A stretch of 64,000 nt of DNA from VRUE01 sp963708115 (lineage in GTDB: Bacteria; Actinomycetota; Thermoleophilia; Solirubrobacterales; 70-9), in the NCBI GenBank assembly GCA_963708115.1, contig CAVPRX010000001.1, forward strand, positions 62,001-126,000, in the 5' to 3' direction. Shown here in pieces: positions 24,926 to 33,967 of the stretch. Both the position numbers and the translations under genes were made by a program. Below the pieces are notes generated by a model. It did not search any database, was not told the DNA's origin, and saw only the letters and a list, made by a program, of their open reading frames with translations. Positions within the stretch are counted from its first letter, which is position 1; the number at the start of each line of letters is the position of its first letter.

Positions 24926-26092
24926 TCAGGTCGTGTACTCGGCATTTATGCGGACGTACTCGTAGCCCAGGTCCGAGAACCAGACGTGGGCGCTGTGCTC
25001 GCCGCGATCGAGCCGCAGCCCGATCTCGGCCTCGGCGATGTCCTCGCCGAGCTCGGCGGCGTCGATCGAGTCGGCTCCGATCTCATCCAGATCCTCGCCC
25101 GCCAGCGCCATCCCGGCCGCCTGGGCGATCCGGCCCCAGTTGGGGTCGCGGCCGAAGAGGGCGGTCTTGACCAGCGGCGAGTTGGCGATCGCGCGCGCCA
25201 CCCGCTCGGCCTCGGCGAGGGAGGCGGCACCGTCGACCTGGACCCGGCCGACCCGGACGGCGCCCTCGCCGTCGGCGACGATCTCGATCGCCAGCTGCAG
25301 CAAAACCGCCTCCAGCAACCCGTCGGGCAGTGGCGCGCCGGCCTCGCCGGTCGCCTGCAGCAGCACGGTGTCGTTGGTGCTCATCTGACCGTCGACGGTG
25401 ACCCTCTCGAAGGAGGCCTCGACGCCGGCGCGGAGCACCGCGTCGGCGTCATCGACCACGGCGTCGGTCTGGACGAAGCAGAGCATCGTCGCGAAGTCCG
25501 GCTGCATCATCCCGGCGCCCTTCGCCTGCGCGGAGAGGGTGACGCCGCCGGCACGCAGGGTGCAGCTCTTCGGCCAGCGGTCGGTGGTCAGGATCGCGTC
25601 GGAGAAGGCCCCGGCGCCAGTCGCCGACAGCGAGCCGGCGGCGTCGCCGATCCCGGCCAGCACGGCGTCGATCGGCAGCGGCACGCCGATCACGCCGGTC
25701 TCGGCGACGGCGATGGCGCTGGGATCCAGGCCCAGCTCCTCGCCGGCCCGCTCGCACATCGCCCAGGCATCGGCGAGGCCCTGCTCGCCGGTCTCGGCGT
25801 TGGCGTTGCCGGCGTTGACGACCGCGGCCCGCACGGCGCCACGCTCGATCCGGTCGCGGCAGACCCGCACCGGCGCAGCGGCGGAAGCGTTGCGGGTCAG
25901 CAGCACCGAGGAGGACACCTGCGGCGCATCGCAGACCAGCAGGCCGACGTCGGTCTTGCCACCGCCCTTGAGCCCGCAGTGGGCGGCGCCGGCGCGGAAG
26001 CCGGGGGGCAGTTGCGCCGGGTCGAGCTGCTCGACTCCAGCGGGCGGGTTGGCCCAGCGGGATCTGAAGAAGGGCTCACTCATCTCGCTCAC
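24926..26092 (-). CDS. argJ: bifunctional ornithine acetyltransferase / N-acetylglutamate synthase
   Basis: Transfers the acetyl group from N-acetylornithine back to glutamate, making the pathway cyclic. The 388-residue precursor has the self-cleavage region KGAGMMQPDFATML, with the nucleophilic Thr following Ala, plus NAGNANAETGEQG and the C-terminal INAEYTT. The chosen start is the GTG at 26092, with GAGGGG 5 nt upstream and a GTGA overlap with argC. The open frame continues upstream through argC but that part is antisense-like. Confidence 0.93.
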   Translation of the reverse strand: MSEMSEPFFRSRWANPPAGVEQLDPAQLPPGFRAGAAHCGLKGGGKTDVGLLVCDAPQVSSSVLLTRNASAAAPVRVCRDRIERGAVRAAVVNAGNANAETGEQGLADAWAMCERAGEELGLDPSAIAVAETGVIGVPLPIDAVLAGIGDAAGSLSATGAGAFSDAILTTDRWPKSCTLRAGGVTLSAQAKGAGMMQPDFATMLCFVQTDAVVDDADAVLRAGVEASFERVTVDGQMSTNDTVLLQATGEAGAPLPDGLLEAVLLQLAIEIVADGEGAVRVGRVQVDGAASLAEAERVARAIANSPLVKTALFGRDPNWGRIAQAAGMALAGEDLDEIGADSIDAAELGEDIAEAEIGLRLDRGEHSAHVWFSDLGYEYVRINAEYTT

Positions 26093-27090
26093 AGGAGCCC
26101 CTCGGTCTCCTCGAAGCCGAGCATCAGGTTGAGGTTCTGCACCGCCTGCCCCGAGGCTCCCTTCCAGAGGTTGTCGATCGCCGAGAAGGCAAGCACCCGC
26201 CCACGCTCCTCGACCGTGACGTAGACGTGGCACTCGTTCGTATCGCGCACGTCGCGCAAGCCGGGCGGCCGGTCGACGGCGTGGACGAAGGGCTCGTCGG
26301 CGTAACGCTCGGCGTAGAGCGCCTGCACCTCCTGCTTGGACATCGGCTCGCTCAACTGCGCGTAGCAACTGGTCAGCTCGCCCTGGTCAAGCGGCAGCAG
26401 ATGCGGCACGAACGTGACCGGCGTCTGACTGCCGAGCGCCGCCAGCTCCTGCTCGATCTCGGGCCTGTGCCGGTGGCCCTCGGTCTTGTAGGCGAAGGCG
26501 TTCTCGTCCATCGAGACGTAGTGCATCTCGTCGCCGCCGCCGCGACCGGCGCCGGAGACGCCCTGCTTGGCGTCGATCACGACGTCGCTCAGCAGACCGC
26601 GCTCGGCCAGCGGCGCCAGCGCGAGCACGCTCGCGGTCGGGTAGCAGCCCGGCGTCGCGACCAGTTCCGCCCCGCGCAACTGCTCCCGGTAGAGCTCGGT
26701 CAGCCCGTAGACGGCGCCGTCGAGCAGCTCGGGCGCACCGTGCTCGCCGTACCAGCGCTCGTAGGTGGGCAGGTGGCGCAGCCGAAAGTCGGCCGAGAGG
26801 TCGACGACCAGCGCCCCGAGGCCGCGCAGCGCGGCGACGGTCGGTGCCGAGGCACCGTGCGGATAGGCGACGATCGCCGCGTCGACGTCCTCGAGCGTGT
26901 CGAGGTCGAGCTCGGTCAGCTCCAGCGGTACCCGGTAGCGCGGGTAGAGCCTGTCCAGCCGGGTACCGGCATCGCTGCGCGAGGTGACGCCGACCAGCTC
27001 CAGGCGCGGGTGGCGCCAGACGATCTGGGCGGCAAGGGCGCCGGCGAAGCCCGACGCCCCGGCGACCAGGACTCTCGCTTTCTCATTCAC
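26089..27090 (-). CDS. argC: N-acetyl-gamma-glutamyl-phosphate reductase
   Basis: NADPH-dependent reductase of the arginine pathway. The Rossmann start GASGFAGAL, the catalytic cysteine in ATPGCYPTAS and the substrate histidine region GHRHRPEIEQE are present. The GTG at 27090 has GGAGGG 7 nt upstream, gives 333 residues, and overlaps the pheT stop by 8 bp. An upstream start would add seven residues. It is the first arg gene and may be transcribed with pheST. Confidence 0.94.
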   Translation of the reverse strand: MNEKARVLVAGASGFAGALAAQIVWRHPRLELVGVTSRSDAGTRLDRLYPRYRVPLELTELDLDTLEDVDAAIVAYPHGASAPTVAALRGLGALVVDLSADFRLRHLPTYERWYGEHGAPELLDGAVYGLTELYREQLRGAELVATPGCYPTASVLALAPLAERGLLSDVVIDAKQGVSGAGRGGGDEMHYVSMDENAFAYKTEGHRHRPEIEQELAALGSQTPVTFVPHLLPLDQGELTSCYAQLSEPMSKQEVQALYAERYADEPFVHAVDRPPGLRDVRDTNECHVYVTVEERGRVLAFSAIDNLWKGASGQAVQNLNLMLGFEETEGLL

Positions 27091-29538
27091 GTAGCGACCC
27101 TCCAATCTCACTCAGCTCGGCGGCAATCGACTCGCGTTTGGCGGCGACCTCCTCATCGGTAAGCGTGCGGTCCTCGGCGCGGAACTCGAGCCGTAGGGCG
27201 AGGCTCTTGCGCCCTTCCCCCAGCTGCTCGCCCGCGTAGAGGTCGAAGACCCCGGCGGCGCGCAACAGCTCCCCGCCCCCGGCGAGCACCGCGCGACGGA
27301 CCTGAGCCGCAGCCACGTCGTCGGGAACGACGACGGCGAGATCTTGGAGCACCGCTGGAAAGGCGGTCACGTCCTCGAAGGTCTCCTCGCCGGCCGAGGC
27401 GGCAGCGACCAGCGCGGACAGCTCGGCTTCGAAGCCGACCGCGGAATCGAGGTCCCACTGCCGACAGACGAGCGGGTGCAGCTCGCCGATCCAGCCCGCG
27501 CCCGCCCCGTCGACGAGCAGCTTCGCGCTGCGCCCTGGGTGCAAGAAGGGCTCTCCGCCGGGCTCGAAGGCGAGTGCCACGCCGAGGCGAGCCGCGAGGC
27601 CCTCCAGCACTCCCTTGAGCGCGAAGAAGTCCGCCGCCTCTCCCCCGCCCCGCCAGGAGCGCGGCGCCAGCGGCCCTGCCACGAGGCAACCGAGACGCTG
27701 TGGCTCGACAAACGGCGCCGGCTGCTTTCCGACGAATGCGCCGCCCAGCGGTCCATCGCTGGCCTCGCTAGACAGGTAGACGCGACCGGACTCGAAGAGG
27801 GCCACCTGCTCGGCGTCGCGTGAGAGGTTGCGCTGGGCAGCGTTCAGCAGCGAGCCGAGCAGATTCGTCCGCATCGCCGATTGATCCTCGGACAGCGGGT
27901 TGGAGATCGCGATGCCTTCAGCCCGCGGGTCGCCGGCGGGGATCCGCAACCGCTCCGCCTCGCCCGGGTCGGTGAAGCTCCAGCCGACGATCTCATCGAA
28001 GCCGAGGTCGCGCAGCGCGTCCTCGGCACGGCGCCGCAACCGCTGGTCGCGGCGCAGGCCACCTGCCTGCCCGGCGGAGCCTGGCAGGGTCGAGGGCAGG
28101 TGCCGGTCGATGCCGTGGACGCGCGCGACCTCCTCGATCAGGTCGGCCTCGCGGGTGACGTCGTAGTGGCGATCGGGTGGCACGCCGACGATGAGGTCCT
28201 CGCCATCGGCCTCGACCGCGAAGCCGAGCCGCTCCAGGTAGGCGACCTGGTCGGTCTGCTCGATCTTCATCCCGAGCAGCCCCTCGACCCGCTCGCCACG
28301 CAGGCGGATCTGCTGCGCGGCCGGAATCTCGGCGGCGACGTCGATCGTCCCGGACACCAGCTTCGCCCCGCAGAGCTCGACCAGCAGCCGCGAGGCGATC
28401 CGCTGCGCCCGCATGCATAGCTCTGGGTGGAGCTGTTTCTCGAAGCGCGAGGAGGCCTCCGAGCGCAGGCCAAGCAGGCGCGACGTACGCAGGATGTTGG
28501 TCCCGTTCCAGTTGGCCACCTCGAGCAGGACACGCGTGGTGTCGTCGGAGACCTCGGAGACCTGCCCCCCATGATCCCGGCGATGCCCGAGGGGCCGCGG
28601 CTGTCGCAGACCAGCACCGTCTCGGCGTCGAAGGTCCGCTCGACGTCATCGAGCGTCGTCATCTTCTCGCCCTCCCCGGCCGCGCGAACGGTGAGCGCCC
28701 CGTCGGGAACCTTGTCCAGGTCGAAGGCGTGCAGCGGCTGCGCGGTCAGCAGCATCGCGTAGTTGGTGATGTCGACGACGTTGTTGATCGGGCGCTGGCC
28801 GGCGGCACTGAGGCGCGCCTGCAGCCAAGCCGGAGAAGGGCCGACCGTGACGTCGGTGAAGACCCGCGCGGTGAACCGCGGGCAGAGCTCCGGCACCTCG
28901 ACCGTCACCGAGGCGTAATCGCCCACCTCACCCTCTCCGCCGACCGGCGCGTCTTCCTCCCAGGGCTCGGCGCCGAGCGGGGCGGCGCTGATCGCGTGCA
29001 CCTCACGCGCCACCCCGTAGACGCCGAGGCAGTCGGGCCGGTTGGGCGTCACCTCGAGCTCCAGCACCGGCTCGGCAACCGGCAGCACCTCGCCCAGCGG
29101 AGTTCCGGGAGCGGCCCCGTCGTCGAGGACCAGGATTCCCGCCGACTCCTCGGCGACCTCCAGCTCGGCGGCGGAGAGGATCATTCCGTGCGACTCGATG
29201 CCGCGCAGCTTCGCCTTGCCGAGCTTCGCGCCATCGGGCATCGTCGCCCCCGGCAGCGCCACGGGCACGGTCTGGCCCGCCGCAACGTTTGGGGCGCCAC
29301 AGACGATCGTGCGCGGGTCGCTGTCGCCGGTATCGACCGTGCAGACGCTGAGCCGGTCGGCATCGGGGTGCTTCTCGCGCCCCAGCACCTTGCCGATCAC
29401 GAAGCCCTCGGCCACGGGCGGCCCGACGACGCCGACCCGCTCGACCTCGGTCCCGGTCATCGCCAGGCGCTCGGCGAGTGAACCGGCATCGATGCCGGGG
29501 TCGCAGTACTCGCGCAACCACGAGAACGGGACTCTCAT
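27083..29538 (-). CDS. pheT: phenylalanyl-tRNA synthetase beta subunit, frame broken by 1-base deletion
   Basis: The N-terminal half (from 29538) has the tRNA-binding EMAP/OB domain, B3/B4 and GPSGIAGIMGG. The C-terminal half (to 27083) has the B5 domain, the catalytic-like core and the FDX-ACB domain ending TLTDEEVAAKRESIAAEL. The two halves are in different frames and join at the run of six C (G on the coding strand) at 28565-28570. One more G restores MGGQVSEVSDDT, the family sequence. The enzyme is essential, so this is probably an assembly error. Together they give about 818 residues, a normal length. Confidence 0.92.
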
Positions 29539-30593
29539 AGGAATTGCCCCAACATCCGCACGTCGTTGTCGAAGAAGCGGCGCAGATCCGGGACGCCGTG
29601 TCGCAGCATCGCGATCCGCTCGACCCCCATCCCGAAGGCGAAGCCCTGAACCCGATCGGGGTCGTAGCCGTTCTCGGCGACGAAGCCGAGCACGTTGGGG
29701 TCGACCATGCCGGCACCGAGGATCTCGATCCAGCCCTGGCCCTTGCAGAGGTTGCAGCGCTCACCGTCGGCCAGCGCGCCGGTCCCCCCGCAGCGGAAGC
29801 AGGAGACGTCGACCTCGACGCTGGGCTCGGTGAAGGGGAAGAAGTGCGGCCGCATGCGGATCTCCCGCTCCTCACCGAAGATCGCCCGCAGCAGCTCCTC
29901 CAGCGTGCCCTTCAGATCGGCGAGCGTGATCCCCTCGCCGATCGCCAGGCCCTCGATCTGGTGGAACATCGGGCTGTGGGTGGCATCCGAGTCACGGCGG
30001 TAGACCTTGCCCGGAACGATCACGAAGATCGGCGGCGACTGGGTCTCCATCGAACGGATCTGCACCGGCGAGGTGTGGGTGCGCAGCAATACCTCCGGGT
30101 GTGACTGGACGTAGAAGGTGTCCTGGAGCATCCGCGCCGGGTGTCCGGGCGGGTGGTTGAGCGCGGTGAAGTTGTAGTAGTCGTGCTCGATCTCGGGCCC
30201 CTCGACGACCCGGTAGCCCAGTCCGACCATCACGTCCTCGATCTGCCGCGTCGTGCGGGTGATCAGGTGGAGATGACCGGCCGGATGAGCCGGCGCGCCG
30301 GGCAGCGTCACGTCGACCCGATCGCCGACAAGGCGCGCGTCCATCTCGGCCGCATCGAGCTCCCGCGCGCGCCCCTCGAGCAGCTCCTCGAGGGCCTTGC
30401 GAGTGCGGTTTGCCGCAGCGCCGACGGCGCCCCGTTCCTCCGCGGGCAGATCGGCGATCCCACGCAGGATCGTCGTCAGCTCGGCTTTACGGCCCAAGTG
30501 GCGGACCCGCAGCTCCTCCAGCTCGGCGGTGCCACCCGCGGCGGCGATCGCCGCGCTCGCCTCCGCCTCGATCTTCTCGATCCGCTCAAGCAT
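29535..30593 (-). CDS. pheS: phenylalanyl-tRNA synthetase alpha subunit
   Basis: Catalytic subunit of PheRS, 352 residues. It has the N-terminal coiled coil, class-II motif 2 (PGKVYRRDSDATHSPMFHQ) and motif 3 (GFAFGMGVERIAMLRHG). A zinc-finger-like insert with CxxC pairs (CFRCGGTG and CNLCKGQGW) precedes EILGAGMVDPNVLG. It overlaps pheT by 4 bp and the methyltransferase gene by 8 bp. Confidence 0.95.
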   Translation of the reverse strand: MLERIEKIEAEASAAIAAAGGTAELEELRVRHLGRKAELTTILRGIADLPAEERGAVGAAANRTRKALEELLEGRARELDAAEMDARLVGDRVDVTLPGAPAHPAGHLHLITRTTRQIEDVMVGLGYRVVEGPEIEHDYYNFTALNHPPGHPARMLQDTFYVQSHPEVLLRTHTSPVQIRSMETQSPPIFVIVPGKVYRRDSDATHSPMFHQIEGLAIGEGITLADLKGTLEELLRAIFGEEREIRMRPHFFPFTEPSVEVDVSCFRCGGTGALADGERCNLCKGQGWIEILGAGMVDPNVLGFVAENGYDPDRVQGFAFGMGVERIAMLRHGVPDLRRFFDNDVRMLGQFL

Positions 30594-31305
30594 CTTCGGC
30601 CGCCTCCTGCATGGCGGGCGACGATAACCGCTCGCACGCTATGGCCGCCGCAGCCGCGACATTGAGCGACTCGGCGGCGCCGGGGCGCAGTGGAATCGTC
30701 ACTTGCAGGTCGCACTCGCCCAGCACGTCGGCTGGCAGCCCCTCGCGCTCGGCGCCGAGGCAGATGCTCGCGACGTCCCCCAGGGCGCCAAGCCCTTCGC
30801 CACCATGCGCCACCAGAGCCGCCCGTGGCCGCGGTGCGGTCTCGATCCCCGCGCGCAGCAGCGGCTGGCCGAAGACCGAGCCCATGCTCGCCCGCACCGC
30901 CTTCGGACCGAAGGGATCGGCGCAATCGGGACCGAGCACAACGGTGCCACCGGCAAGGGCGTGTGCGGTGCGGACGATCGCGCCGACATTGCCCGGATCG
31001 GCAACTCCGTGCAGATAGACACAGGGGGAGCTCGCCTCGCTCGCCCAGGCCTGGGGCCAGACGGCGATCGCCCGGGTTCCCGAGCCGAGCGCCGATACCT
31101 CGGCCAGCAGCTCCGGCTCGACCTCCTCGCCGCCCAGATCGCTGCCGGCGACGCTGAGCAGAAAGCGCGGCTCGACGCCGGCGGCGCGGCCCGCCTCGAC
31201 CAGATCCTCGCCCTCGGTCGCGAACAGCCCCTCGCGCTCGCGATGCTTACGCTCGCGCAGCTTGCGGACCAGTTTCAGCTTCTCGTTTTGGGGGCTGGAA
31301 ATCAT
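30586..31305 (-). CDS. TrmH/SpoU-family RNA 2'-O-methyltransferase
   Basis: A SPOUT methyltransferase of 239 residues. The N-terminal substrate-binding domain includes SSPQNEKLKLVRKLRERKHRE and FATEGEDLV. The SPOUT knot follows, with motif 1 GVADPGNVGAIVRTA, motif 2 ICLGAEREGLP and motif 3 TIPLRPGAAESLNVAAAAA. It methylates rRNA or tRNA ribose, but the exact nucleotide is not predictable. The ATG at 31305 fits the conserved N-terminus. It precedes pheS with overlap, an arrangement common in actinobacteria and Firmicutes. Confidence 0.9.
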   Translation of the reverse strand: MISSPQNEKLKLVRKLRERKHREREGLFATEGEDLVEAGRAAGVEPRFLLSVAGSDLGGEEVEPELLAEVSALGSGTRAIAVWPQAWASEASSPCVYLHGVADPGNVGAIVRTAHALAGGTVVLGPDCADPFGPKAVRASMGSVFGQPLLRAGIETAPRPRAALVAHGGEGLGALGDVASICLGAEREGLPADVLGECDLQVTIPLRPGAAESLNVAAAAAIACERLSSPAMQEAAEDA

Positions 31306-31374
31306 CTCTGTCGGTTCGGGTCGGTCGAATCTTCTCCTGGAACGTCCGGTGCAAGTCTCGGACAAATCCCGCGC

Positions 31375-31403
31375 AATAAAAAACGGGCCGTGAAGACGGC
31401 CCG
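31375..31403 (-). terminator. intrinsic terminator after rplT
   Basis: A perfect 8-bp stem CGGGCCGT/ACGGCCCG (31384-31403) with a GAAG loop. On the minus strand it is followed by TTTTTTATTG. It lies 29 bp past the rplT stop and separates the ribosomal genes from the methyltransferase-pheST operon. Confidence 0.85.
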
Positions 31404-31431
31404 CCCGGGAAGTGGAAAGTGTGGGTTGCAG

Positions 31432-31791
31432 CTAGGCGGCTGCACCCTCCCGGGCTAGCTCCACAAATCGGCGGAAGGCCTCGCGGTCGGAGACCGCGAT
31501 CTCGGCGAGCATCTTGCGGTTGACCTCGACGCCGGCCCCATTGAGGCCGTGGATCAGCTGCGAGTAGCTCATGCCCTCAAGCCGCGCGGCAGCGTTGATC
31601 CGCGTGATCCAGAGCCGCCGGAACTCGCGCTTGCGGTTGCGGCGGTCCCGGTAGGCGTACATCCCGGACCGCTGCACCTGCTCTTTGGCGAAACGGTAAG
31701 AGGAGTGCTTGCGGCCGAAATAGCCTTTCGCTTCCTTCAGTACCTTGCGCCGCTTCTTGCGCGCGTGGACGGAGCGCTTGACCCGGCTCAC
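31432..31791 (-). CDS. rplT: 50S ribosomal protein L20
   Basis: Binds 23S rRNA early in 50S assembly. The 119-residue product begins VSRVKRSVHARKKRRKVL and includes YRFAKEQVQRSGMYAYRDRR and RLWITRINAAAR, all typical. The GTG start at 31791 overlaps the rpmI TGA as GTGA. The open frame continues upstream but is not coding there. An intrinsic terminator follows. Confidence 0.96.
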   Translation of the reverse strand: MSRVKRSVHARKKRRKVLKEAKGYFGRKHSSYRFAKEQVQRSGMYAYRDRRNRKREFRRLWITRINAAARLEGMSYSQLIHGLNGAGVEVNRKMLAEIAVSDREAFRRFVELAREGAAA

Positions 31792-31988
31792 TTGCCGCCT
31801 CCAAGCAGGGTCCGCACGCGCTTTTCGTCGGCCTTGGCAATCACGACCGGCCGCCCCATCTGCCGCTTGCGCTTCGCCGACTTTTTCTCGAGGATGTGGC
31901 TCGAGTAGGCGCGCCGCCCACGCAGCTTGCCCTTGGCGGTCTTGCGAAAGCGCTTCTTGGCGCCCGAATGGGTTTTCATCTTCGGCAT
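31788..31988 (-). CDS. rpmI: 50S ribosomal protein L35
   Basis: A small basic protein of 66 residues beginning MPKMKTHSGAKKRFRKTAKG, the L35 signature. Normally it directly follows infC. Here about 1.1 kb of plus-strand epimerase gene separates it from infC, so rpmI-rplT probably have their own promoter in 31989-32061. L20-dependent leader control, if present, would have to act there. Confidence 0.96.
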   Translation of the reverse strand: MPKMKTHSGAKKRFRKTAKGKLRGRRAYSSHILEKKSAKRKRQMGRPVVIAKADEKRVRTLLGGGK

Positions 31989-32061
31989 CGGGACGGGTAT
32001 TGAAGCAGACCGGCGGCTGCCCCTGCCGATGCGGTGGATGGCGCAGGTACGCTGGCGCCCG

Positions 32062-33130
32062 ATGCGGATCGTCTACGTGATCGGGACCCGCCCCAACTTC
32101 GTCAAGACGGCGCCGGTGATCGCGGCGCTGCGCAAGCGCCTGCCCGAGGGTCGCCACGCGATCGTCCACACCGGCCAGCACTACGACAGGACGATGTCGG
32201 AGGTGTTCTTCGAGGAGCTCGGCGTGCCCGCTCCGGACCACATGCTCGAGGTCGGCTCGGGCAGCCACGCCCAACAGACCGCGCGCACGATGGAGCGGCT
32301 GGAGCCGGTCCTGGCAGCGGAGCGACCGGACCTGGTGATGGTCCCCGGCGACGTCAACTCGACCCTCGCCGCGGCGCTGACCGCGGCCAAGATGCAGATC
32401 CCCGTCGCCCACATCGAGTCGGGCCTGCGCAGCTTCGACCGCACGATGCCCGAGGAGATCAACCGGATCGTCGCCGACGAGTTCGCCGCGCTACCTCTTC
32501 CTGCACAGCGACGAGGCGATCGAGAACCTACGCGCCGAGGGCATCGCCGAGGAGCGCATGCACTTCGTCGGCAACACGATGATCGACACCCTGGTCGCGC
32601 TCGAAGACCGCTTCCGCAGCGGCCGGCTCCGCGGCGAAGCTCGGCGTCGAGCCGGGTGGCTACGCGCTCGTCACCCTGCACCGCCCCGCCCTGGTCGACG
32701 GTGAGCTGCTCCCGGAGACGGTGCGCCGCCTCGGCGAGCTGGCAGGCGAGATGCCGGTCGTCTTCCCGGTCCACCCGCGTACGCGCAAGAAGATGGAGGC
32801 GATCGAGTCCGAGCATCCCGGCCTGCTGCTCTCCGAGCCGCTCGGCTACGTCGACTTCCTCTCGCTGATCGCCGACGCCGGTGCCGTCCTCACCGACTCG
32901 GGCGGGATCCAGGAGGAGACGACCTACCTCGGCATCCCCTGCTTCACCCTGCGCGACAACACCGAGCGCCCGGTGACGATCCGCGCCGGCACCAACACCC
33001 TGCTCGGCCTGGATCCGGCGGCGATCGCGGGAATCCCTCCGCTCTCGCGGAACGCCCGACGGAGCATCCCGAACCGCCGCCCCTCTGGGACGGCCACGCG
33101 GCCGAGCGGATCGCAGACGTAATCGCCTAA
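32062..33130 (+). CDS. wecB: UDP-N-acetylglucosamine 2-epimerase, three apparent frameshifts
   Basis: Makes UDP-ManNAc for wall polymers. The start MRIVYVIGTRPNFVKTAPV, HTGQHYDRTMSEVFF, VPGDVNSTLAAAL and HIESGLRSFDRTMPEE are in one frame. SDEAIENLRAEGI and HFVGNTMIDTL are in a second frame (from about 32491). TLHRP, VFPVHPRTRKK, LTDSGGIQEE and RPVTIRAGTN are in a third (from about 32600-32637). The last residues WDGHAAERIADVIA need one more shift (about 33030-33080), ending at 33130. The protein is otherwise complete and conserved, so indel errors are more likely than decay. It is plus-strand, between infC and rpmI. Confidence 0.88.
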
Positions 33131-33827
33131 GCGTCGTCGGCGGGCGCGTCGGCGTCGTCGGCCGATGAATCCGCCTCGGCAGCCGGCGCATCTGCCTCGG
33201 CGACCGGCGCGTCGGGCTCTTTGACCGGCGCGTCCTCGCCATCGGCCGGCGGATCGTCATGCTTGGCCTGCGCCTCGACCTCTTTGCTGGGCGCCAGCAT
33301 CATGCTCATGTTGCGCCCTTCCTGCAGCGGCGCGGACTCGATCATGGCAAGCCCGTCGAGGTCCTCAAAGAGGCGCTGCAGCAGGTTCCGCCCGCGCTCC
33401 GGGATGCGCCTGCTCGCGACCGCGGAACATGATCGTGATCTTGACTTTGTTGCGCTGACGCAGGAAGCGCTCGACGTGGCCCTTCTTGGTCTCGTAGTCG
33501 TGGACGGCGATCTTCGGCCGCAGCTTGATCTCGCGCACGTTGACCTGCGGTCTGGTGCTTGCGGGCGGCCTTCTGCTTCTGCTCCTGCTCGTATTTGTAC
33601 TTCGAGTAGTCGAGCAGGCGGGTGACCGGCGGCTTCGAGCCAGGGGCGACCTCGACCAGGTCGAGGTCGGCGTCCTGTGCCCGTTTCATCGCCTCGGCGA
33701 TCTCGACGATTCCGAGTTGCTCCCCGTCGGCGCCGATCAGGCGCACTTTGGGCACGCGGATCCGCTCGTTGATGCGCGTCGTGTCGCGCTCGGGCGGCCG
33801 GCGATCGAACCTGCGCGGGACAGGCAC
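33127..33827 (-). CDS. infC: translation initiation factor IF-3, two apparent frameshifts
   Basis: IF-3 prevents premature subunit joining and checks the start codon. The N-domain has TRINERIRVPKVRLIG and AMKRAQDADLDLVEVAPGSKPPV. After the linker, the C-domain continues in other frames: VNVREIKLRPKI past an extra base near 33547-33553, and RNLLQRLFEDLDG past another near 33401-33403. It ends ESAPLQEGRNMSMMLAPS with an Ala/Asp/Glu-rich tail. GTG at 33827 is the nearest standard start. IF-3 genes often use rare starts, the frame is open upstream, and no Shine-Dalgarno is visible, so the start is uncertain. Confidence 0.9.
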
Positions 33828-33931
33828 TAGTAAGAGGTGAGGTGGAGCTTCAAGAGGACGAGGGATGCGAAGGCTGCCACGGGACGCTCAGCGGCGCGGT
33901 GTGTTTGGCATGCCTGCGAACAAGTGCCCGC

Positions 33932-33937
33932 AGTATA
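33932..33937 (-). promoter_or_regulatory. candidate -10 element for infC
   Basis: TATACT on the minus strand in the 140-bp thrS-infC gap, about 105 bp upstream of the infC start. No good -35 is visible. It would allow infC to be expressed apart from thrS with a leader of about 95 nt, where autoregulation could act. Confidence 0.35.
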
Positions 33938-33967
33938 GAGACAGAGCCGAAACACGGTCGCGGCGGC

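Noticed and set aside
24131..26224. Plus-strand open frame of 697 codons
   Set aside because: Antisense of argB and argJ, with Val/Asp/Gly-rich shadow composition and no domain.
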